From Candidatus Peregrinibacteria bacterium (GTDB lineage: Bacteria; Patescibacteriota; Gracilibacteria; Peribacterales; Peribacteraceae): a stretch of DNA of 10,431 nt. The stretch spans positions 1-10,431 of the forward strand of contig DAOWDW010000067.1 of assembly GCA_030638845.1 (NCBI GenBank), written 5' to 3'. The notes under the pieces are model-generated. The model had not been told where the DNA came from and made no database searches. It saw only the letters and a program-made list of their open reading frames with translations. Positions 5,813-10,431 of this stretch are shown piece by piece. Position 1 is the stretch's first letter, and every line of letters starts with the position of its first letter. Made by a program: the position numbers and the translations under genes.

Positions 5813-7219
5813 ATGACAAACCCAACCCTCCCTCTAGGACAACAAGAAATGCCCGAAGCACCTCGCCTTAAAAAACTCATCGGCCCCAGTTTTATTATAC
5901 TCGGTCTTGGCCTTGGTAGCGGCGAAGTAGTTCTTTGGCCATATATGTCTAGTACATATGGACTAGGAATTGTATGGGGCATGCTTATTGGTATAACTAT
6001 GCAGTTTTTTATAAATATGGAAGTAGAACGCTATGCGCTTGTTAATGGAGAAAGTATATTCGTAGGATTTGCACGACTTCTTAAATGGCTACCAGCGTGG
6101 TTTATTATTTCTACATTTTTAGGGTTTGGATGGCCTGGTATAGGACTATATGGAGCAACACTTCTTTCGGAGGCGTTTAATATAGGTTCTCCAAACACGG
6201 TTGCAATAATTCTATTCGTAGCAATTGGATTAATACTTACACTCGGAAAAGTATTGTATAAAACAGTAGAAAGACTTCAGATGTTTATTATATCCATAGG
6301 AGTACCTCTAATAGTATTACTGACTGCATATCTCGCTAGTAAAGCAGATTTAATGGAGTTATTTAGAGGGCTAATTGGACGTGGTGTTCACGAGGGTGAA
6401 GCATTTTCTTTCTTACCAAATGGAATAGTTATTGGAACATTCCTAGGAGCACTTGCATACGCAGGTGCAGGAGGAAATTTAAACCTTACACAGTCTTGTT
6501 ATGTGAGAGATAAAGGCTATGGAATGGGAAAATACGCCACACGCATAACAAGCCTATTTTCTAAAAAAGGAAAAAAACAAGCCGTAACTCTTACTGGAAA
6601 TACTTTCCCTCAAACTGAAGAAAATATAAATAGATTTCACAAATGGTGGAAAACAGTAAACCTAGAACATTTTTTAATTTTCTGGGGACTAGGGCTATTT
6701 ACCATGCTTACCCTTTCTCTTTTAGCTTACATAACAACATATGAAAGTGATGCAGGAGGAGGCATAGCATTTGTTATTACAGAAGGCATGGCAATTGGCC
6801 AACTAACTCTACCAATCATTGGAGTGCTGTTCTTAGTAGTTACAGGAATTATGTTAGCTGCTACTCAACTAACAGTACTAGATTCCACTAGTAGAATAAT
6901 TACAGAAAACGTATTACTTATGAGTAAAAAGGAAACGCATAATGTTTCTAAAACTTACTACATAGTTCTTTGGATTCAAATTCTTTTCGGGATAACAGTA
7001 TTCAGTATAGGATTCGATCAACCTTTAACATTGATAATTATGGGCGCCATAATTAACGCCTTTAGTATGTTTGTTTACAGTGGAATTATTCTAATACTTA
7101 ACAACAAACTACTGGCAAAAGCTGTTCGTCCTAGAATGTGGAGAAACGTTGTAATGGCTGCCACTTTCCTTTTCTTGGGATATTTCTGTGCTATTACCTT
7201 ACTAGAAAAAATTGGATAA
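5813..7219 (+). CDS. Nramp-like membrane transporter with non-canonical metal-site motif
   Basis: A 468-residue polytopic protein with about 11 hydrophobic helices, matching the Nramp branch of the LeuT-fold transporters. A GPSFIILGLGLGSGEVVLWP segment (24-43) occupies TM1. ERYALVNGES (72-81) ends TM2, and AYAGAGGNLNLTQSCYVRDKGYGMG (215-239) covers the TM6 region. In classical Mn/Fe Nramps TM1 holds DPGN and TM6 holds an MPH-like motif. Here GSGE stands at the TM1 site and no MPH is seen, so the substrate may differ from Mn2+ or Fe2+. A polar insert (about 241-285) follows TM6. No Shine-Dalgarno is present. Just upstream is TGG-TAGTTT, a poor extended -10 seven bases before the ATG, which also forms a small TGGTA-GTT-TACCA hairpin. 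It is divergent from tatD. Confidence 0.75.
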   Translation: MTNPTLPLGQQEMPEAPRLKKLIGPSFIILGLGLGSGEVVLWPYMSSTYGLGIVWGMLIGITMQFFINMEVERYALVNGESIFVGFARLLKWLPAWFIISTFLGFGWPGIGLYGATLLSEAFNIGSPNTVAIILFVAIGLILTLGKVLYKTVERLQMFIISIGVPLIVLLTAYLASKADLMELFRGLIGRGVHEGEAFSFLPNGIVIGTFLGALAYAGAGGNLNLTQSCYVRDKGYGMGKYATRITSLFSKKGKKQAVTLTGNTFPQTEENINRFHKWWKTVNLEHFLIFWGLGLFTMLTLSLLAYITTYESDAGGGIAFVITEGMAIGQLTLPIIGVLFLVVTGIMLAATQLTVLDSTSRIITENVLLMSKKETHNVSKTYYIVLWIQILFGITVFSIGFDQPLTLIIMGAIINAFSMFVYSGIILILNNKLLAKAVRPRMWRNVVMAATFLFLGYFCAITLLEKIG

Positions 7220-7354
7220 ACTTTGTATTACAATGTAACACACGAGTAATATCAAATCGCATAGTTGAATTGCAGATGAGCAAGAAACATATCAACGCAG
7301 TGAATCCAACGGGGCAAATTACGCAGATGCCACTGATTAATTTATAACATTCTT

Positions 7355-7368
7355 CGTAGCTTGCGAAG
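7355..7368. repeat. Short dispersed palindromic motif, copy 2
   Basis: CGTAGCTTGCGAAG matches 416-429 (CGTAGCTTGTGAAG) at 13 of 14 bases. Here it forms the right side of a TTCTTCG/CGAAGAA stem (7350-7370) just after the 3' end of tRNA-Lys. The 416 copy lies in a hairpin between the convergent fmt and PUR genes. No T tract follows either, so neither is a standard intrinsic terminator. Confidence 0.4.
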
Positions 7369-7373
7369 AAAAA

Positions 7374-7448
7374 TGGTGGGTCAGGTGGGGATCGAACCCA
7401 CGGCCAATAGGTTAAAAGCCTACTGCTCTACCACTGAGCTACTGACCC
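7374..7448 (-). tRNA. tRNA-Lys (anticodon TTT)
   Basis: The - strand folds into a cloverleaf. It has acceptor GGGTCAG/CTGACCC, D stem GCTC/GAGC, and anticodon stem GTAGG/CCTAT with loop CTTTTAA (anticodon TTT, read UUU). The T stem is GTGGG/CCCAC with loop TTCGATC. The discriminator is A and the CCA is encoded (7374-7376). A TATATT at 7457-7462 on the same strand lies only 8 bases before the mature 5' end and is the likely -10 box. Transcription would then start almost exactly at the tRNA's first base. Confidence 0.97.
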
Positions 7449-7520
7449 ATGTGAATAATATATTTACTATGATATGAAAGAATTGATGCCTGCGAAGTGA
7501 ATCACTGCCTGTCGACCGTA

Positions 7521-7537
7521 GTCCGCCTTTGGCGGAC
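7521..7537. repeat. GC-rich perfect hairpin
   Basis: GTCCGCC-TTT-GGCGGAC is a 7-bp perfect stem with a 3-nt loop in otherwise AT-rich DNA. No T tract follows on either strand, so it looks more like a dispersed palindromic element or structured RNA piece than a terminator. Confidence 0.55.
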
Positions 7538-7546
7538 GAAGGCTGA

Positions 7547-7559
7547 AGCTACTGACCCA
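7547..7559 (-). repeat. Duplicated 5' end of tRNA-Lys
   Basis: AGCTACTGACCCA is identical to 7437-7449, the complement of the acceptor 5' strand and the start of the D arm of tRNA-Lys, exactly 110 bp apart. Similarity extends a few more bases to CTGA with one extra A. No other tRNA parts follow, so this is a fragment and not a second tRNA gene. Confidence 0.7.
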
Positions 7560-7661
7560 AACTTAAGTAAACATACGTATTGTACGAAAGTTTTAAAATA
7601 AAGAAACAAAAAATCTAATTAACTGCAACATATGTTTTCAGGCTTATAAAGAAAAACCATA

Positions 7662-7693
7662 GGGTAGCCTCACGGCATGCCGTGAAGCTACCC
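7662..7693. repeat. 32-nt near-perfect palindrome
   Basis: The left arm begins GGGTAGCC and the right arm ends GAAGCTACCC. The 16-base arms are complementary except for one C/A mismatch, around the centre GGCATGCC. On the - strand the hairpin is followed by a T-rich stretch (TATGGTTTTTCTTT) like a terminator, but no - strand gene lies upstream to need one. A dispersed palindromic repeat or a cruciform or protein-binding site is equally possible. Confidence 0.7.
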
Positions 7694-7757
7694 GAAGATT
7701 TATGTAAATAAACGTTATTACATGAGAACCGTAAAACTTCTATTAAACAACACATAT

Positions 7758-7766
7758 TGCTATCAT
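7758..7766 (+). promoter_or_regulatory. Extended -10 promoter for RBBP9-like hydrolase (leaderless start)
   Basis: TGCTATCAT is followed by six bases (TCATTT) and the ATG at 7773. It is the same box and spacing as at tatD and the pilin-like operon, and it also supports 7773 as the true start. Confidence 0.62.
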
Positions 7767-7772
7767 TCATTT

Positions 7773-8330
7773 ATGAGCAATATATTCATATTCCATGGAG
7801 CTGATGGAAATGCAAAAGAAAACTGGTTTCCTTGGTTAAAAGAAAAACTAGAAGAAGAAGGACACGCAGTAATTGTTCCTTCATTTCCAAATTCAGATGA
7901 ACCAAAATTAAATGAATGGCTTGAGCATTTAAAAAAATATAAAGAGCAAATAAATGAAGATTCTATCCTAATAGGACACAGTCTTGGTGCAGCATTTGCT
8001 CTTCGACTTCTTGAACAAAGAAGTATTGATATAAAGGCATGCTTTTTAGTTTCGGCTGTTTGGGATGTTATGAATAATGAATATGATGAAAAAACGACAT
8101 CATTTATAGAAGGTAGATTTAATTGGGAACTTCTTAAGAAAAAAGCAAAACATTTTGAAGTAATTCATTCAAATAACGATCCGTACATAGCTCTAGAAAA
8201 AGCAGAAGTACTTGCAGACAAGCTAAATGTACCAGTTTCACTTGTACAAGATGCTGGACATTTCAATAATTCATCTGGATATACAAAATTTGATTTGTTG
8301 CTTGAAAAAGTTAAAGAGGAACTAAAGTAA
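7773..8330 (+). CDS. RBBP9/YdeN-family alpha/beta serine hydrolase
   Basis: A 185-residue alpha/beta hydrolase. The oxyanion-type start FIFHGADG is at 5-12. The nucleophile elbow GHSLG (68-72) has S70 as nucleophile, D136 (SNNDPYI) is the acid and H163 (AGHFN) the base. This is a complete Ser-Asp-His triad in the order and spacing of the RBBP9/YdeN (DUF, serine hydrolase) family. Length is normal (about 180-200). There is no signal peptide, so it is cytoplasmic. The natural substrate of the family in bacteria is not known. The ATG at 7773 is preferred to the ATG at 7722, because the extra 17 residues do not resemble the fold and the -10 box lies in between. No operon partner is evident. Confidence 0.87.
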   Translation: MSNIFIFHGADGNAKENWFPWLKEKLEEEGHAVIVPSFPNSDEPKLNEWLEHLKKYKEQINEDSILIGHSLGAAFALRLLEQRSIDIKACFLVSAVWDVMNNEYDEKTTSFIEGRFNWELLKKKAKHFEVIHSNNDPYIALEKAEVLADKLNVPVSLVQDAGHFNNSSGYTKFDLLLEKVKEELK

Positions 8331-8413
8331 AATCGATTTATAATCCAAAATACTACAACTTTCTTATTTAACGGACTTGCGTAAATGCGACAAATAGAAA
8401 ATCTAATAAATGA

Positions 8414-8422
8414 TGTTATAAA
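8414..8422 (+). promoter_or_regulatory. Candidate extended -10 promoter of the glycosyltransferase gene
   Basis: TGTTATAAA (TGn-TATAAA) lies 47 bp before the ATG at 8470. The start point would leave a leader of about 40 nt with no Shine-Dalgarno, so this is less certain than the other boxes. The 139 bp between the two genes hold nothing else recognisable. Confidence 0.35.
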
Positions 8423-8469
8423 ACGAAGACGTATGACATCCCTTTTCCTTTCCGCTACTCTTTCTTTTG

Positions 8470-9600
8470 ATGAAAGTAGCTATTGTCCATGAACTATTAA
8501 CAAGGCGTGGTGGTGCAGAACATGTTGCAAAGATATTTGCAGATATGTTTCCAGAAGCACCAATTTACACTCTTCTTTATAACGAAGAAAAACTAGGAGA
8601 CTGGTTTCCAAAAGAAAGAATTAAAACACCAAACTATCCATTTACTCATAGCTCAAGGCTCATAGCTCAAAGCTTTAATCATCATCTTTATCTATCCCAA
8701 TTCCCTACGGCTATTGAATCATTCAACTTTGATGATTTTGATTTAGTAATCAGCTCTTCTTCTGCTTTTGCTCACGGAATAATAACTAACGGAAAACCTA
8801 AACATCTTTGTTACGTTCACTCCCCTGCTAGATATTTGTGGGATAGCACACATGATGTACTTAATCGTGCAAGCAAAGGAATACTAGGACCACTTAAAAG
8901 ATTGTACCTACACAAAACTTTTCACAAATTAAGAATTTGGGACGCAGAGGTAGCCCCAAGACCAGACGTTTTAATTGCAAACTCAAAAGAAGTACAAAGG
9001 AGAATAGAACTTTACTGGAGAAGAGACAGTAAAGTTATTACGCCACCAATAGATGATATTTGGTTCTCTAATAACTTGAAACCTGTAACCTGTAACCTTC
9101 AACCCCACTTCTTAATAGTATCTACACTAACTCAATACAAAAATATAGATATCGCCATTCTCGCATGTAATGAGCTAAAACTTCCTCTCACGATTGTTGG
9201 TGAGGGACCAGACGAAAAGAGACTTAAAAAACTAGCAGGACCAACAATTAAATTTATGGGATACAAATCCAATGAAGAAGTAAGAGATATATACACAAAT
9301 GCAAAGGCAGTCCTATTTACTAGTAACGACGACTTCGGATTGGTTCCGTTAGAAGCAAACGCATGTGGAACTCCAGTAATTGCATTAAAAGTAGGAGGCG
9401 CAAAAGAAACAGTAATTGATGGGGAAACAGGAATATTTTTCGAAGCTCCAACGAAGGAAAGTTTGATGAATACTTTAAAGAATTTTGATGATAAAAAATT
9501 TAACTGCGAAGTTTGTAAAAATCATGCAGAAAAATTTAGAAGAAGTAAGTTTGAAGAAGAAATAAAAAACCAAATCAATAAGATAACCGCGAGCAGCTAG
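8470..9600 (+). CDS. GT4-family glycosyltransferase (GT-B fold)
   Basis: A 376-residue retaining glycosyltransferase, probably using a nucleotide-sugar donor for surface polysaccharide or glycolipid synthesis. Acceptor and donor are not predictable. The N-terminal Rossmann half has MKVAIVHELL, then RRGGAEHVAKIFADMFP (12-28), ISSSSAFAHG (94-103) and CYVHSPARYLWD (114-125), as in WbaZ-type mannosyltransferases. The C-terminal half has IVGEGPDEKRL (242-252), the EX7E-type segment DDFGLVPLEANACGTPVIA (287-305) and VGGAKETV (308-315). The first Glu of EX7E is Asp here (D287), a conservative change. ATG 8470 is used instead of the TTG at 8467. Two tandem heptamer repeats lie in the coding sequence, at residues about 59-68 and 202-213. 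Cytoplasmic or membrane-associated. Confidence 0.9.
   Translation: MKVAIVHELLTRRGGAEHVAKIFADMFPEAPIYTLLYNEEKLGDWFPKERIKTPNYPFTHSSRLIAQSFNHHLYLSQFPTAIESFNFDDFDLVISSSSAFAHGIITNGKPKHLCYVHSPARYLWDSTHDVLNRASKGILGPLKRLYLHKTFHKLRIWDAEVAPRPDVLIANSKEVQRRIELYWRRDSKVITPPIDDIWFSNNLKPVTCNLQPHFLIVSTLTQYKNIDIAILACNELKLPLTIVGEGPDEKRLKKLAGPTIKFMGYKSNEEVRDIYTNAKAVLFTSNDDFGLVPLEANACGTPVIALKVGGAKETVIDGETGIFFEAPTKESLMNTLKNFDDKKFNCEVCKNHAEKFRRSKFEEEIKNQINKITASS
8645..8672 (+). repeat. Heptamer-based tandem repeat inside the glycosyltransferase gene
   Basis: A 14-bp unit CTCATAGCTCAAGG is repeated once with one change. Each unit is two related heptamers (CTCATAG, CTCAARG). It encodes about residues 59-68 (THSSRLIAQS). 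The CTCAAAG heptamer is shared with the intergenic repeat at 2525-2541. Confidence 0.6.
9073..9107 (+). repeat. Five degenerate AACCTGT heptamers inside the glycosyltransferase gene
   Basis: Successive heptamers AACTTGA, AACCTGT, AACCTGT, AACCTTC and AACCCCA fill 35 bp, read in all three frames in turn because seven is not a multiple of three. They encode about residues 202-213 (NLKPVTCNLQPH), the linker between the two Rossmann halves just before the strand HFLIVSTL. Confidence 0.7.
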
Positions 9601-9621
9601 CCCGCTCCCTGTATTTATTAT

Positions 9622-9653
9622 ATTTATTTTATTTCTGCATTTATTTTATTTCT
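9622..9653. repeat. AT-rich 15-bp direct repeat
   Basis: ATTTATTTTATTTCT occurs at 9622-9636 and 9639-9653, separated by GC. It lies in the convergent gap between the glycosyltransferase and the small membrane gene. It is too simple to assign a role. Confidence 0.5.
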
Positions 9654-9689
9654 TTTATTACCCCCGATATACAAACACAAATTCCGCCA

Positions 9690-9917
9690 TTAATAAGCAA
9701 AAATAGCAGTACCACTTTGTGCAAGAGTAGGAAACTTTGGAGAAATAAAAATTGTAGCCAAAACACCTGTAGCAATTACCGCAGTACCAACAATAATTAA
9801 ATATGTAGGCAAAGCAATTCCAAGAGAAGTACTCTCTTTCATTGCAATATTGCCTACTCCAAACATTAATGCAGGAACAAGTCCGCCAATAAGAAATCCA
9901 ATAGTTTGTGTACTCAT
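9690..9917 (-). CDS. Small EamA-like membrane protein, apparently frameshifted near its end
   Basis: As read, 75 residues: helix 1 about 5-24 (TIGFLIGGLVPALMFGVGNI), a MKESTSLG turn, helix 2 about 37-58 (PTYLIIVGTAVIATGVLATI), then SGTAIFAY and a stop. The pattern resembles the first helices of EamA/drug-metabolite-type transporters, but is much shorter than a full one (about 300). Skipping one base in the T5 run at 9699-9703 would continue the protein as ILLINGGICVCISGVIKEIK and stop at 9641-9643, giving a plausible third helix and a protein of about 91 residues. It follows ruvB by 14 bp on the same strand. TATAAT at 9931-9936 may be its own -10 box. Transport function is not established. 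Confidence 0.6.
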   Translation of the reverse strand: MSTQTIGFLIGGLVPALMFGVGNIAMKESTSLGIALPTYLIIVGTAVIATGVLATIFISPKFPTLAQSGTAIFAY

Positions 9918-9931
9918 GAAAACAAAGAAGA

Positions 9932-10431
9932 TTATAAAGATTCTGGCATGGCAATACCTAAAAGATCAAATGTAAGCGGGGTTGCTGCGCGCCCCTTTGC
10001 GGTGCGCTGCAGGTATCCACACTGAAGAAGATACGGCTCGTAAACATCTTCCACCGTTTCACATTCTTCTGCTATAGATGCAGCTAATGTAGATAATCCC
10101 ACAGGTCCCCCACCAAATTTTTCTACAATTGAAGAAAGTATTAGCCTATCTGTTTCGTCTAGACCATTTGTATCTATGCCAAGTGACAAAAGTGTTTCTT
10201 TCACCCTATTTAAACTTATTGATGATTCATTACGCACTTGTGCAAAATCTCTTATAGATCTTACAAGTCTATTTGCAATACGAGGAGTTGCCCTACAACA
10301 AGTAGCTAAATAAGAAGCCACTCCGTCTTCTATATCTATATTCAATATTTTAGAACTTCTTACTACTATATCTTCCATTTCCTTTTCGGAATAAAAATGT
10401 AATTTATATGAATGAACAAATCTATCTCTTA
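9932..10431 (-). CDS. ruvB: Holliday junction helicase RuvB, C-terminal part (N-terminus outside window)
   Basis: RuvB is the hexameric AAA+ motor that drives branch migration of Holliday junctions with RuvA, before cleavage by RuvC. The frame is open to the window edge: the residues before the internal Met at 10378 read RDRFVHSYKLHFYSEKE, typical RuvB, so that Met is not the start. Visible parts are the sensor-2 segment (ATPRIANRLVRSIRDFAQV), the linker GIDTNGLDETDRLILSSIVEKFGGGPVGL, and the winged-helix DNA-binding domain (STLAASIAEECETVEDVYEPYLLQCGYLQRTAKGRAAT). Walker A, Walker B and the arginine finger lie outside the window. The stop TAA overlaps a TATAAT sequence 14 bp before the next gene's start. 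Confidence 0.95.
   Translation of the reverse strand, partial: RDRFVHSYKLHFYSEKEMEDIVVRSSKILNIDIEDGVASYLATCCRATPRIANRLVRSIRDFAQVRNESSISLNRVKETLLSLGIDTNGLDETDRLILSSIVEKFGGGPVGLSTLAASIAEECETVEDVYEPYLLQCGYLQRTAKGRAATPLTFDLLGIAMPESL

Larger units (their letters stand above)
7449..7772. other. 324-bp non-coding region between tRNA-Lys and the hydrolase gene
   Basis: No convincing protein gene is seen here. It holds the tRNA-Lys -10 box (7457-7462) and two copies of TGCCTG. It also holds a GC-rich 7-bp hairpin (7521-7537), the duplicated tRNA 5' fragment (7547-7559), a 32-nt near-perfect palindrome (7662-7693) and the hydrolase promoter (7758-7766). The clustering of palindromes and a tRNA remnant suggests a site of past rearrangement or of dispersed repeats. 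Confidence 0.6.

Noticed and set aside
5791..5982. 63-residue - strand ORF over the transporter start
   Set aside because: Antisense shadow of the Nramp-like gene.
7138..7347. 69-residue + strand ORF at the end of the transporter gene
   Set aside because: Out-of-frame overlap with the transporter's last helices, then intergenic DNA.
8433..8492. 19-residue leader ORF overlapping the glycosyltransferase start
   Set aside because: Short, out of frame and without regulatory hallmarks; it likely occurs by chance.
9658..9954. 98-residue - strand ORF rich in Cys, Tyr and Asn
   Set aside because: It is an out-of-frame reading of the small membrane gene; its composition is unlike a real protein, and the 75-residue frame gives clean membrane helices.
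1..10431. CRISPR array, insertion sequence or prophage
   Set aside because: No spaced direct repeats of CRISPR type, no transposase or integrase and no phage structural gene were seen.

Overview
This AT-rich window of about 10.4 kb looks like a genome fragment from Candidatus Patescibacteria (CPR bacteria), probably a Parcubacteria-like lineage. That assignment is inferred from the gene mix: tandem small T4SS-pilin-like membrane proteins, a bacterial PUR-domain protein, a short methionyl-tRNA synthetase without a C-terminal tRNA-binding extension, small proteins and tight spacing. TGA works as a normal stop codon, for example in the ATGA overlap of the toxin-antitoxin pair, so a code that reassigns UGA is not indicated.

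Positions 1-2423 hold translation-initiation genes. The 3' end of fmt (methionyl-tRNA formyltransferase) is on the + strand. It converges on a PUR-domain nucleic-acid-binding protein, which is followed (both on the - strand) by metG. Positions 2490-3930 hold a compact three-gene - strand operon of signal-peptide-bearing, two-helix pilin-like proteins. The middle gene is a double-length fusion of two such modules. The operon has an extended -10 promoter directly at its first ATG and a candidate intrinsic terminator. Divergent from it is a type II toxin-antitoxin pair (ribbon-helix-helix antitoxin plus RelE/ParE toxin) with a palindromic operator inside its promoter. Next come tRNA-Gly(GCC), a small one-helix membrane ORF and tatD, all on the - strand.

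Positions 5813-7219 hold a divergent Nramp-like transporter in which the canonical DPGN motif is not visible. Positions 7220-7772 are intergenic. They contain tRNA-Lys(UUU), a duplicated fragment of that tRNA's 5' end exactly 110 bp away, and several palindromes, one of them 32 nt long. Then follow an RBBP9/YdeN-type serine hydrolase and a GT4 glycosyltransferase (+ strand). Converging on them is the C-terminal part of ruvB, followed by a small membrane protein that appears frameshifted in a T5 run.

Two cross-cutting patterns stand out. First, three unrelated genes (the first pilin gene, tatD and the RBBP9-like gene) share TGn-TAT(A/C)AT followed by exactly 6 nt and then ATG. This predicts leaderless mRNAs; convincing Shine-Dalgarno sites are almost absent from the window. 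Second, short tandem heptamer repeats occur in intergenic DNA and inside the glycosyltransferase gene, where they appear to encode variable linker residues.
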